In this document: piece after piece, positions 1 through 6,839 of the stretch | Numbering within the stretch: position 1 is the stretch's first letter | Layout: each line of letters starts with the position of its first letter | Virus record (IMG/VR): IMGVR_UViG_3300021420_000058 | Coordinates: 1-46,131 of that record | DNA: 46,131 nt | Source of the DNA: a virus | Strand: one strand, 5' to 3' | Notes under the pieces: model-generated | Told to the model about the DNA's origin: nothing | Databases searched by the model: none | What the model saw: only the letters and a program-made list of their open reading frames with translations | Made by a program: the position numbers and the translations under genes

Positions 1-100
1 ACGCCGCCGACCGCGCCGACCACGCCGCCGACCGCGCCGACCACGCCGCCGACCGCGCCGACCGCGCCGCCGACCGCGCCGCCGACCGCGCCGCCGACGC
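1..100. repeat. GC-rich in-frame tandem repeat (SAAR/SAAW tract)
   Basis: Degenerate 9-12 bp units built from GCCGAC, CGC and GCC fill the first 100 bases, and the last bases of the window (GCCGCCGCCGCCGACC) look the same. Read on the minus strand in the frame of the gene starting at 535, the units are Ser-Ala-Ala-Arg, Ser-Ala-Ala-Trp and Ser-Ala-Arg. All visible units are multiples of three bases, so copy-number change would not break the frame. Such a tract is a natural point for an assembly to break, so the true number of units may differ from that shown. Confidence 0.9.
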
Positions 101-535
101 CAGATCCGTTTTATCTTGCGAATCGCAATACGCAATTACCAGATTGAGAGCCGCGACACACTCTTTCGCGTAGGGTTCCTGATTCGATAGCAGACGGTCG
201 CGGTCTCGGGTGTGACGCAGTGAGGCTAGTTTCCAACGTACGTTTTCGACATCAGCGCCGACGGGTACGGCTCCCAGAAAGTCAACCGCGAACCGCTGCG
301 CGTTACCGGCTGGCAGACCTTCGAAGATTTTGTCCTCCAGATACGCAAGCCATTGCGGAAGACCAAGCTCATCTTCGTACGCAGAATGGTTGTACCGGTT
401 TATCGTGCAACCAACCGCGCACCCGTGAGTACCATTCCACCCTTGGCCTTGAATGATTTCGTCTGCTGCATGGTGCGCCTTGAGCCGCGTCAGGTACTTC
501 TGTTTTATTGCTTCGTCGCCGTGAAATGCTTTCAT
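1..535 (-). CDS. Ala-rich SAAR-repeat phage protein, N-terminal part (gene continues across the window ends)
   Basis: Starts at the ATG at 533-535 behind AAGGAGAAATC. About 145 residues form a non-repetitive domain (begins MKAFHGDEAIKQKYL, contains GCAVGCTINRYNHS and an LGLPQWL segment), followed by Ser-Ala-Ala-Arg/Trp repeats that run off the left edge. Joining base 1 directly to base 46131 keeps the frame, and the protein finishes at 46043 for about 207 residues in total. The N-terminal domain matches from memory a conserved phage protein of unknown function that is often followed by such repeats. It is the third gene of the leftward early operon (after those at 920 and 754). The tail would form Ala-rich helices; role unknown. 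Confidence 0.88.
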   Translation of the reverse strand, partial: MKAFHGDEAIKQKYLTRLKAHHAADEIIQGQGWNGTHGCAVGCTINRYNHSAYEDELGLPQWLAYLEDKIFEGLPAGNAQRFAVDFLGAVPVGADVENVRWKLASLRHTRDRDRLLSNQEPYAKECVAALNLVIAYCDSQDKTDLASAARSAARSAARSARSAAWSARSAAWSARSAA

Positions 536-559
536 GATTTCTCCTTGGTTGCCAAGCCC

Positions 560-754
560 TCAGGCTTCTCTTTCGATTGATGCAGCTACGCGTTCGCGTA
601 GCGCTTCATACTCTTTTTTCTGTCGTGCGTAGTCTTCAATATCTTCAAAGTACTCGTTCACGTCAGGACAGGTTGCGATCAGGTTGTGGACTTCTGCGAT
701 AGCGCCACCCAATGCGTGCCAGACCAGTATCAGATTCTTGCCTTTTATTTGCAT
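560..754 (-). CDS. small hypothetical early protein (64 aa)
   Basis: Start ATG at 752-754 follows the strong ribosome site GAAGGAGATAGAG. The protein begins MQIKGKNLILVWHALGG and has a charged, probably helical second half rich in Glu, Arg and Tyr. No catalytic motif or membrane segment is visible. It is the second gene in the leftward early operon driven by the promoter at 950-978, between the 42-residue gene and the SAAR-repeat gene, with normal short spacing. Function not recognised. Confidence 0.7.
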   Translation of the reverse strand: MQIKGKNLILVWHALGGAIAEVHNLIATCPDVNEYFEDIEDYARQKKEYEALRERVAASIEREA

Positions 755-794
755 CTCTATCTCCTTCGGAAAGGCCGCCGGAGTGGCCTATAGT

Positions 795-920
795 TCACAG
801 GACGGATACGATCCGTTCACCTTCTTCCAAATCTCTTTCCGCCAGCTGGCGGGCATGTGCTGCGTTGATAGCGTTGACGTAAAAGGTCTTGAGGTTTGTA
901 GTGATGTCAAAGAAGCGCAT
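795..920 (-). CDS. small hypothetical early protein (42 aa), first gene of leftward operon
   Basis: ATG at 918-920 lies directly behind AACGAAGGAGAAACGAA, the same leader-plus-ribosome-site arrangement found at the other early promoters. The product begins MRFFDITTNLKTFYVNA and ends with an acidic helix (LAERDLEEGERIVSVL). It is soluble, without cysteines or membrane segments. It is supported by its position immediately after the promoter at 950-978 and by its ribosome site rather than by recognised homology. Function unknown. Confidence 0.65.
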   Translation of the reverse strand: MRFFDITTNLKTFYVNAINAAHARQLAERDLEEGERIVSVL

Positions 921-949
921 TTCGTTTCTCCTTCGTTGTTGATGAACGG

Positions 950-978
950 ACTATAGCAAATGCCGAAACATTCCGCAA
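950..978 (-). promoter_or_regulatory. leftward early promoter (conserved phage promoter, copy A)
   Basis: On the minus strand: -35 TTGCGG (973-978), 17-base spacer containing TTTCGGCATTTGC (956-968), -10 TATAGT (950-955). The spacer differs by one base from TTTCGGCAATTGC at three other promoters in the genome. It drives the leftward operon that begins at 920 and crosses the window ends. Its -35 box is 14 bases from the -35 box of the rightward promoter at 993, so one factor could control both. Confidence 0.75.
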
Positions 979-992
979 GTGCAAAATTTAGC

Positions 993-1020
993 TTGACAAG
1001 GTGTCGGCGCGGGATATAAA
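993..1020 (+). promoter_or_regulatory. rightward early promoter
   Basis: Perfect -35 TTGACA (993-998), 16-base spacer, -10 TATAAA (1015-1020). The spacer holds TGTCGGC, a partial match to the conserved TTTCGGC core. The leader ends in CTCATCAACGAAGGAG, close to the leaders of the four core-containing promoters. It faces away from the leftward promoter and serves the replication operon from 1060. Confidence 0.72.
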
Positions 1021-1059
1021 TTCTGTCTCGCGTACCTCATCAACGAAGGAGAAAACTGA

Positions 1060-1554
1060 ATGACAATCAGCATTGAAGTAACGCTTTATGCGAATCACGC
1101 GGACAGTGATCGTCTGAACTCGAACATCCGATTCAATGGCGAAGCTGAAACCGTTGAAGACGCCAAGAAGATGGCGCTGGAATTGCATCAGCTGTCGGAA
1201 GCGATTGGAGCGATGCAAGCGCCGCGTCCGGAACCGCGTCCTGCTCTCGAAAAGATGAAGGCGGCGTTAGAGGAAAAAGCTGCACGGGAGCAAGTCCCCA
1301 ACGATCAGCCGAAATCTACGGATACGACATCTGGCGAACCGTCTGCACAGACTGGCGAATCATCTTCGCCCGCGCTGGACTACGCGAAGGATGTGAAGCC
1401 GATTACCATTCAGTTGTCCAAAGAGAAGGGCCGTGAAATCACTATCGGCGTGCTGTCGCGCTTCGGTGTGAAGTCGGCTCAGGATCTGGAACCCGCGCAG
1501 TGGACGGAATACATCGCGCATTGCGGGAAGGTGCTTGCCGGCGGTGAAGTATGA
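1060..1554 (+). CDS. early hypothetical protein (164 aa), first gene of replication operon
   Basis: Begins at an ATG behind AACGAAGGAGAAAACTGA. The N-terminal 50 residues look folded and contain a helical EDAKKMALELHQLSEAI segment; residues about 50-105 are a low-complexity linker rich in Pro, Glu, Ser and Thr; the last 55 residues form a compact domain (REITIGVLSRFGVKSAQDL, EYIAHCGKVL). From memory, similar C-terminal segments occur in phage proteins encoded next to DUF2800 exonucleases, so a recombination accessory role is plausible but inferred. It overlaps the exonuclease gene by four bases (ATGA). Confidence 0.75.
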   Translation: MTISIEVTLYANHADSDRLNSNIRFNGEAETVEDAKKMALELHQLSEAIGAMQAPRPEPRPALEKMKAALEEKAAREQVPNDQPKSTDTTSGEPSAQTGESSSPALDYAKDVKPITIQLSKEKGREITIGVLSRFGVKSAQDLEPAQWTEYIAHCGKVLAGGEV

Positions 1555-2780
1555 GCGACCGCCCCCACGCGTTAGCAAGCCCCAGCAAGGCCGAAATGTG
1601 GCTCGCGTGCGCCAACTCGCTAGCCGCGAACATCGGCCAGCCTGAGGGCGACAGGAAGGCCCCTGACCTTGGTACGGACAAGCATGAACTGATGACCTTG
1701 TGCCTGGAGTTCGGCAAAAATGCCATGTCGTACGAAGGGCATGTCCTGAAGTTCGGGCATACGGTCAATAAGGAGTTGGCACATGACGTACAAACTGTTG
1801 TTGATAATGTGCGCGAGCGCATGTCTGCTTATGTTCTTCGTGGATGTACCGTCGCCCTTGAGCTTGATCAGGCGGTACCCATTGACCACATCACAGGGGA
1901 AGCTGAAGCTACTGGCACCCTGGATGTTGCTCTTATCGTCTCTTGGCCTGACGGCCATGCTTCTATCGACGTTATAGATGCCAAGTTCGGCTACTCGGAA
2001 GTACTCGCCGAAGAGAATCCGCAACTCCTGATGTACGCTTCCGGCGCACTGGAAATGTTCGGGCTGGTTGAGAATTTCACGGAAGTGAATCTGGTGATCG
2101 AGCAGCCGCTTCGCGGTACCACGGAGTGGAGCACGACTCCGGAAGATGTGAAGTTCTGGTCTGAATGGGCAGCACCGCGCGCGGAAAAGGCAATCCTGAT
2201 TCACAACATGGCCGGCGAACGCGCGCTGAAGACGGAGGACTTCGGCGTCAGTGAGAAGGGCTGCATGTGGTGCAAGGCGAAGGCGGTTTGTCCTGCACTG
2301 CTACAGCGCGTAGAGGAAACGATCGAGGCAACTTTCGAAGTTGAAGGCCCTCTCGCAGATGCTGAACTCCTGCCAGTTGATGAACTCGCCAGCAAGTTTG
2401 AAAAGCTGGAGATTATCGAGGACTGGATCAAGGGAATCCGCGCTCGCGCTGAGCTTGAACTACTGGCCGGAAAGCAGATTCCCGGTCTGAAACTGGTAGC
2501 CGGCAAGAAAGGGAACAGGGCTTGGGCCTCAGATGACGAAGCCGAAGCCATGATGAAGAAGTTCAAGATGAAGCAGGACCAGATGTACAGCTTCAAGTTG
2601 CTGGGCCCGAAGCCGATTCTCGAAGCACTGGCCGACCAGCCGCGACGCCTGAAGCAGATCGAGAGCCTGATCGTGCAACCTGCGGGCAAGCCGCATGTCG
2701 CTCTCGATTCGGACAAGCGTCCGGCACTTGAAATTAAACCCGTCGAAGACGGTTTCGATACCGTGGAGGATCTATGCTAG
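1551..2780 (+). CDS. DUF2800 family Cas4/RecB-like exonuclease
   Basis: 409 residues, near the usual length for phage DUF2800 proteins. Near the N-terminus is the family signature SPSKAEMWLAC. A PD-(D/E)XK nuclease core is visible: Asp125 (GTLDVAL), Asp143-x-Lys145 (VIDAKFG) and Gln158/Tyr162 (NPQLLMYA). Cys20 together with Cys238, Cys241 and Cys247 (GCMWCKAKAVC) gives the Cas4/AddB-like iron-sulphur pattern. Expected role: 5'-end resection of phage DNA for recombination-dependent replication, in the cytoplasm. Its neighbours, a single-strand DNA-binding protein and a DNA polymerase, support this. It overlaps the genes on both sides. Confidence 0.88.
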   Translation: MSDRPHALASPSKAEMWLACANSLAANIGQPEGDRKAPDLGTDKHELMTLCLEFGKNAMSYEGHVLKFGHTVNKELAHDVQTVVDNVRERMSAYVLRGCTVALELDQAVPIDHITGEAEATGTLDVALIVSWPDGHASIDVIDAKFGYSEVLAEENPQLLMYASGALEMFGLVENFTEVNLVIEQPLRGTTEWSTTPEDVKFWSEWAAPRAEKAILIHNMAGERALKTEDFGVSEKGCMWCKAKAVCPALLQRVEETIEATFEVEGPLADAELLPVDELASKFEKLEIIEDWIKGIRARAELELLAGKQIPGLKLVAGKKGNRAWASDDEAEAMMKKFKMKQDQMYSFKLLGPKPILEALADQPRRLKQIESLIVQPAGKPHVALDSDKRPALEIKPVEDGFDTVEDLC

Positions 2781-2932
2781 AGAACATTCACACGGAATAC
2801 TGGCTTATTCAGCATAACGGTGAAGGAAAATTTGGGCCCTTCAACAGCGCGAAAGAAGCCTACGAATGCGTACGCTTGGAAGAACTTTCCGACTACGAAT
2901 TGAAAATTGTTTTGTCTTACGTCCCTTTCTGA
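2774..2932 (+). CDS. small hypothetical protein (52 aa)
   Basis: ATG at 2774 overlaps the end of the exonuclease gene and follows GTGGAGGATCT, a good ribosome site. The product begins MLENIHTEYWLIQHNGE and contains FGPFNSAKEAYECVRLEEL, a short beta-then-helix pattern. No known domain was recognised. It fits tightly between the exonuclease and the single-strand-binding protein genes in the same operon, which makes it likely to be real. Confidence 0.65.
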   Translation: MLENIHTEYWLIQHNGEGKFGPFNSAKEAYECVRLEELSDYELKIVLSYVPF

Positions 2933-2947
2933 CTGGAGATTTACAAA

Positions 2948-3535
2948 ATGGGCACCATCGTTCAACTGAAGCACGTTCGCATCGCATTTATCGACAACCT
3001 GTTCGAGCCGGCACAGTACGAAGGCCAGGGCGACTTCCGCCATTCGGCCACGTTCATTGTCGAACCGGGCAGCGCAAACGACAAAGCGATCCAGCACGCT
3101 ATCCAGATGGAAGCGAACGCGCTGTGGGGCAAGAAGGCCGAAGCGTTCCTCGAAGACATGCGCACGAACAAGAACAAGTTTTCGTACATCAAGAACAAGA
3201 AGGATAAGACCGGCGAAGTGTATGAAGGCTTCGAGAACATGTACGCGCTGTCCGCGATTCGCAAACAGAAAGACGGCACGCCGCTGTTCCTCCACAACAT
3301 CAAGGACAACGAGACAGGCAAGGCGAAGCGCCTGACCGGCAAGGAAGGCATCATCTACGCCGGCTGCTACGTGAACGCCAAGGTGGAAATGTGGGCGCAA
3401 GGCGGAACATACAGCGGCATGCGCTGCGGCCTTCTGGGCGTCCAGTTCGACGCACCGGGCGACAGCTTCGGTGGCGCTTCACGTCCGAGCGATGACGGCT
3501 TTGATGCCGTGGATGCGGAAGACGATCTCGCGTAA
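2948..3535 (+). CDS. DUF2815 family single-stranded DNA-binding protein
   Basis: 195 residues, the typical length for DUF2815, a T7 gp2.5-like OB-fold family. The start follows CTGGAGATTTACAAA. Recognisable family features are the N-terminal VQLKHVRIAFIDNLFEP segment, the basic KNKFSYIKNKKDKTGEVYEG region, YAGCYVNAKVEMWAQ near residue 140, and the very acidic C-terminus (DDGFDAVDAEDDLA) through which such proteins contact polymerase and helicase. It should coat single-stranded DNA made by the exonuclease and during replication. It is followed by a hairpin that may reduce downstream transcription. Confidence 0.9.
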   Translation: MGTIVQLKHVRIAFIDNLFEPAQYEGQGDFRHSATFIVEPGSANDKAIQHAIQMEANALWGKKAEAFLEDMRTNKNKFSYIKNKKDKTGEVYEGFENMYALSAIRKQKDGTPLFLHNIKDNETGKAKRLTGKEGIIYAGCYVNAKVEMWAQGGTYSGMRCGLLGVQFDAPGDSFGGASRPSDDGFDAVDAEDDLA

Positions 3536-3541
3536 CACAAC

Positions 3542-3572
3542 GGGCCCTTCGGGGCCTTCGGGGCCTTTCTTC
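3542..3572 (+). terminator. possible weak terminator or attenuator
   Basis: GGCCC (3543-3547), TTCG loop, GGGCC (3552-3556), followed by a second GGGGCC and TTTCTT (3567-3572). The stem is short but capped by a stable UUCG loop. It sits between the single-strand-binding protein and the next gene, in a position to lower rather than stop transcription into the polymerase gene. Weak evidence. Confidence 0.4.
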
Positions 3573-3584
3573 TGAGGAGAGGAA

Positions 3585-3854
3585 ATGAACTATAAAAGCT
3601 GGAATGACGAAGAGTTGCGCCGGGTTCTGATTGCCGATCCGGACGACACAGCCGCGATTTGCGAAGCCGCAGAGCGATTTGCGAAACAAGACGGCTACAC
3701 TGAAGAAGACTTGGTCGAAGCACGGCAGGAGGGCCGTGAGGAGGGCCGTGAGGAGGGCCGTGAGGAGGGCCGTGAGGAGGGCCGTGAGGAGGGCCGTGAG
3801 GAAGGGTATGCTGACGGGTATGCTGAAGGCCAACGTACGGACGACTCGCGATGA
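3585..3854 (+). CDS. small acidic/basic repeat protein (89 aa) with REEG repeats
   Basis: ATG follows GAGGAGAGGAA. Residues 1-45 are an acidic helical segment (SWNDEELRRVLIADPDD, ICEAAERFAKQ), then six perfect copies of Glu-Gly-Arg-Glu (3729-3800), then EEGYADGYAEGQ. EGRE-type tails are known on several unrelated bacterial proteins, such as Rpn-family nucleases, but no nuclease domain is present here. The tail should be a strongly charged helix or coil. The gene overlaps the polymerase start by four bases. Function unknown; possibly a partner or regulator of the polymerase, by position only. Confidence 0.7.
   Translation: MNYKSWNDEELRRVLIADPDDTAAICEAAERFAKQDGYTEEDLVEARQEGREEGREEGREEGREEGREEGREEGYADGYAEGQRTDDSR
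3729..3800 (+). repeat. six perfect 12-bp tandem repeats
   Basis: Unit GAGGGCCGTGAG repeated six times without mismatch, coding for (EGRE)6. Perfect identity at the DNA level implies recent expansion or active slippage. The unit is a multiple of three, so length changes keep the frame. Confidence 0.97.
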
Positions 3855-5905
3855 AACTCTGGTGGGATCTGGAAACCTACAGTGAAACCCCAATCAAGGA
3901 TGGGGCTCATAAATATTCCGAAACTGCGGAGGTACTGCTGTTCGCGTGGGCGCCAGACGAGGAGAAGCCCTCCGTGTGGGACGCGACGGAGAAGCCTAAT
4001 ATGCCATCCGATCTTGAAGAGTGTATCGCGCAATCAGACGAGTATTGGGGGCACAATTCGGGGATGTTTGACCGTGTCGTAACGCGATACGCACGCCCTT
4101 CTCTCGCACGCCTGATGGAAGAAAGGAAACACCGGGATACTCTCGTCCAAGCACTCTGCCACGGGCTGCCAGGTTCGCTTGATGCGCTGTGCGAGATATT
4201 CCGCCTGGATTCCGATGTCGCAAAAAGCAAACGCGGCAAACAGCTTATTCGCATGTTCTGCATGCCGCAGCCAAAGAACAGCAAGATCCGCCGGCGCACG
4301 CGGGACACGAACCCGTTCGAGTGGCTGGAGTTTATCGAATACGCGAAGTCGGATATCACGTCCATGCGGATTCTTCACCAGAAGATGCCGAAATGGAACT
4401 ATCCGAATAACGAATTCGAACTGAAGCTCTGGCAGCTCGATCAGCGAATCAACAACGAGGGTGTTTATGTCGATCTCGATCTCGCAACGGCGGCAATTGA
4501 AGCGGTGGACCGTGAGCAAAGTTCGCTCGCTGAGCGAACTCACGAAGCCACAGACGGCGTGGTATCTTCAGCCACTCAACGAGACGCCCTGCTCGCTCAC
4601 ATACTTGCAGAATATGGTGTCTCGCTGCCTGACATGCGGGCAGACACTCTCGAACGCCGCCTTGCAGATGCAAGCTTGCCAGACGGGGTACGGGAGCTTA
4701 TCGGGCTTAGGCTTATGGCAAGCACAAGCTCAGTCTCAAAATACCGCCGGGTTATCCGCTCAACTAGCACTGATGGGTATCTACGTGGACTCATCCAGTT
4801 TTCAGGCGCTGGCCGGACCGGCCGCGACGCCGGCCGACTGTTTCAGCCGCAGAACTTGATGCGGCCTACCCTTCCCGGCGAAGTGATCGAGGAAGGCATA
4901 GAAGCGATCAAGGCGGGCTGCGCGGACCTGATCACAGACAACGTGATGGAGTTGTGCGCCAACGCCATGCGGGGCGTGATTATCGCGCCACCGGGCAAGA
5001 AGCTGGTGATTGCCGACTTGTCGAACATCGAAGGGCGGGTTCTGGCATGGCTGGCAGGGGAAGAGTGGAAGCTGCAGGCGTTCCGGGATTACGATAAAGG
5101 AATCGGGCCTGATCTTTATCTCGCGTCCTATGCACGGACTTTTGGAGTTTCTATCGATCAGGCGAAACGTCAGGTCGGGAAGGTTTTGGAACTGGCCATG
5201 GGCTTTGGGGGCGGGGTTGGATCATTCATCACGTTCGCTGCGGTCTATAACCTGGATCTTGAGCAGATGACTTCCGGTCTGGATCTTCCGCCGGATGTTG
5301 TAGCGGAGGCGGATAACTTCTGGAACTGGTCGATTGACACGAAGCGTTCCACCTATGGACTTTCGAAAGAAGTGTTCATTGCCTGTGATTCGTTGAAGCG
5401 CTTGTGGCGTCGCGCACATCCGAAGATCGTAGCTCTGTGGAAAGAAACGGAGGATAACGATCGGCAGGCAATCGAGAACGAAGGGCAGGAATACGCCAGC
5501 GGGCGGTGCGTGACTGTCCGCCACGGCAACTGGATGAAAGATAGACTGCCGTCCGGGAGGTACCTTTCCTATCCAGCGCCGCGAAACGGCGATCAGGTTT
5601 CGTTCATGGGTTTGAATCCGTACTCGCACAAGTGGCAGCGCCTGACAACGTATGGCGGTAAACGGGTTGAAAACCGGACACAAGCCGTAGCGCGAGACGT
5701 GTTCAAGAGTTCCTATCCTGCGATTCTCGAAGCCGGGTATGAGATCAAGTTACCGGTGCATGACGAGAACATCACGTACGCACCAGACGGCGCTTTGTAC
5801 GGCCCCAAGCATCTGTCGCAACTCATGGCTACCGTACCAGCATGGGCAAGCGGCCTACCGCTGGCAGCAGCCGGGTTCGAAGCGTATCGATACAGAAAAG
5901 ATTGA
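3851..5905 (+). CDS. family A DNA polymerase with 3'-5' exonuclease domain
   Basis: 684 residues. Exonuclease motifs: WWDLETYSE (Asp-x-Glu, residues 5-9), GHNSGMFD (Exo II) and YAKSD (Exo III). Polymerase motif A is VIADLSNIEGR near residue 385 (Asp-x-Ser-x2-Glu); motif B is RQVGKVLELAMGFGGG, the phage-type variant with Phe in place of the usual Tyr; motif C is VHDE near residue 635. All catalytic acids are therefore present. It is the phage replicative polymerase, acting with the single-strand-binding protein, primase-helicase and exonuclease. Its stop codon overlaps the -35 box of the promoter at 5902. Confidence 0.95.
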   Translation: MKLWWDLETYSETPIKDGAHKYSETAEVLLFAWAPDEEKPSVWDATEKPNMPSDLEECIAQSDEYWGHNSGMFDRVVTRYARPSLARLMEERKHRDTLVQALCHGLPGSLDALCEIFRLDSDVAKSKRGKQLIRMFCMPQPKNSKIRRRTRDTNPFEWLEFIEYAKSDITSMRILHQKMPKWNYPNNEFELKLWQLDQRINNEGVYVDLDLATAAIEAVDREQSSLAERTHEATDGVVSSATQRDALLAHILAEYGVSLPDMRADTLERRLADASLPDGVRELIGLRLMASTSSVSKYRRVIRSTSTDGYLRGLIQFSGAGRTGRDAGRLFQPQNLMRPTLPGEVIEEGIEAIKAGCADLITDNVMELCANAMRGVIIAPPGKKLVIADLSNIEGRVLAWLAGEEWKLQAFRDYDKGIGPDLYLASYARTFGVSIDQAKRQVGKVLELAMGFGGGVGSFITFAAVYNLDLEQMTSGLDLPPDVVAEADNFWNWSIDTKRSTYGLSKEVFIACDSLKRLWRRAHPKIVALWKETEDNDRQAIENEGQEYASGRCVTVRHGNWMKDRLPSGRYLSYPAPRNGDQVSFMGLNPYSHKWQRLTTYGGKRVENRTQAVARDVFKSSYPAILEAGYEIKLPVHDENITYAPDGALYGPKHLSQLMATVPAWASGLPLAAAGFEAYRYRKD

Positions 5906-5929
5906 CAATCTTTCGGCAATTGCTATACT
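5902..5929 (+). promoter_or_regulatory. conserved phage promoter, copy B
   Basis: -35 TTGACA (5902-5907), 16-base spacer containing the core TTTCGGCAATTGC (5911-5923), -10 TATACT (5924-5929), and leader AACTTACTAACAACGAAGGAG. It overlaps the polymerase stop codon and provides a fresh start for the small genes, VRR-NUC and helicase downstream. Confidence 0.82.
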
Positions 5930-5957
5930 GAACTTACTAACAACGAAGGAGAGCGAA

Positions 5958-6149
5958 ATGCGCACCGAAGATTGCGGCCCTCGCAAACACAGCTATGAAT
6001 TCACGGGCAACAAGACGTTCAAAACGATACACATGGGCCCTCGCGGAACGCGTATTCATCTATCGCAAAACGCGACCTATAAATGTACGACCTGCGGAAA
6101 AACGCGCCGGGGCCCTGCTAAAGTCGGCGAACCGAACGATAGTCTATAA
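5958..6149 (+). CDS. small Cys-containing early protein (63 aa)
   Basis: ATG at 5958 follows GAAGGAGAGCGAA and is the first gene after promoter B. The protein has a CTTCGKTRRG knuckle near the C-terminus with Cys6 and His11 near the N-terminus, so it may bind one zinc ion as a small ribbon. The middle is basic (TFKTIHMGPRGTRIHL). It may act on nucleic acid or as a host-directed early factor; no homologue was recognised. Confidence 0.7.
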   Translation: MRTEDCGPRKHSYEFTGNKTFKTIHMGPRGTRIHLSQNATYKCTTCGKTRRGPAKVGEPNDSL

Positions 6150-6159
6150 GGAGTCTGAA

Positions 6160-6336
6160 ATGTTCAGCAGAGACAACAAGCATTACAGGCCAACCCCGCG
6201 CACCGCGTCCGAAGCGTTCGGCCCGTACCACCACTACCAGTCGAAGAAGCAGGCCCGCAACGATATCATTCAGGTCGCTTTAGGCGTGATCGCACTGGGC
6301 GTTGTTTACGGTTTCCTGTTTGGGTGGAGGGGATAG
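6160..6336 (+). CDS. small single-pass membrane protein (58 aa)
   Basis: Starts at 6160 behind AAGGAGTCTGAA. The first 38 residues are polar and basic (HYRPTPRTASEAFGPYHHY); residues about 39-54 are one hydrophobic segment (IIQVALGVIALGVVYGFLF) ending in a short GWRG tail. The predicted topology is N-terminus in the cytoplasm with one inner-membrane anchor. The last base overlaps the next start. Possible host takeover or membrane tethering of replication; inferred only from its place in the early operon. Confidence 0.7.
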   Translation: MFSRDNKHYRPTPRTASEAFGPYHHYQSKKQARNDIIQVALGVIALGVVYGFLFGWRG

Positions 6337-6575
6337 TGAAAACTGAGCGCTTACGTTTTGAAGAGATTATTCGGGACATTCTCCAACCGGATCATGCCGA
6401 GCAAGCGCTAAGGAAAGAAGGTAAGTACTACGCGGAATATGCTACAACGCTTGCATGGGCCGTATTTAGAGCAGCGGAGGCAGAACATGAGAGAACGCGA
6501 AATCGAACAGTACTTCATCCGTCGCGTGCGCGAAGCCGGCGGCCTGCAACGCAAGTTCGTAAGTCCCGGCCATAG
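6336..6575 (+). CDS. hypothetical protein overlapping the VRR-NUC gene (79 aa)
   Basis: The likely start is the GTG at 6336, with TGGAGGGG just upstream and overlap with the preceding stop. Residues 1-50 (LRFEEIIRDILQPDHAEQAL, YAEYATTLAWAVFRAAEAEH) look like a genuine small helical domain. The Arg-rich C-terminal 30 residues lie in an alternate frame over the VRR-NUC start (overlap 89 bases), so codon constraint there comes from the nuclease gene. Conserved small phage proteins of this shape occur beside nucleases. Function unknown. Confidence 0.5.
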   Translation: MKTERLRFEEIIRDILQPDHAEQALRKEGKYYAEYATTLAWAVFRAAEAEHERTRNRTVLHPSRARSRRPATQVRKSRP

Positions 6576-6762
6576 AGGCGTGCCTGACCGTATCTGTGTG
6601 TTTAACGGAAAGATACGTTTCGTTGAACTGAAAGCCCCCGGAGAAATACCGGACAGTCATCAGTGGCGTGAGATAGTGGCGTTGCAGTCTAAAGGCTGCG
6701 TCGTGTGGATTATCGATACGAAAGATATGGTCGATATTTTCGTAAAGGAGATGGTGAAATGA
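6487..6762 (+). CDS. VRR-NUC domain nuclease
   Basis: 91 residues starting at MREREIEQ behind GGAGGCAGAAC; the upstream in-frame ATG at 6439 lacks a ribosome site. Catalytic PD-(D/E)XK motifs are complete: Asp34 (GVPDRICV), Glu47-x-Lys49 (FVELKAPG) and Gln59 (SHQWREI). This single-domain size is typical for phage VRR-NUC proteins, which are thought to cut branched or junction DNA during replication and recombination. It is encoded just before the helicase, a recurrent pairing in phages with DUF2800 and DUF2815 genes. Confidence 0.9.
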   Translation: MREREIEQYFIRRVREAGGLQRKFVSPGHRGVPDRICVFNGKIRFVELKAPGEIPDSHQWREIVALQSKGCVVWIIDTKDMVDIFVKEMVK

Positions 6763-6839
6763 GCGCTTTGACAATTGGACTTCTGGTTTGGGGAATCTTT
6801 AACGCCGCGATTCTCGCATTCTGGCGTGGGCGGAAGTAG
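6759..6839 (+). CDS. very small membrane peptide (26 aa)
   Basis: ATG at 6759 overlaps the VRR-NUC stop (ATGA) and follows GGAGATGGTGAA. The product is essentially one membrane segment (LTIGLLVWGIFNAAILAFW) with a basic RGRK end. The stop is immediately followed by the helicase ATG, so it may also couple helicase translation. Its start, size and position make a real gene plausible; function unknown. Confidence 0.55.
   Translation: MSALTIGLLVWGIFNAAILAFWRGRK

Noticed and set aside
1-100. CRISPR-like array
   Set aside because: The repeats are contiguous codon repeats without spacers of distinct sequence.
1-148. Plus-strand frame reading a Thr/Pro/Ala repeat (TPPTAPT...) ending at 148
   Set aside because: It is the shadow of the SAAR-repeat gene on the other strand; it has no start in the window and no ribosome site, and the minus-strand frame is continuous across the junction.
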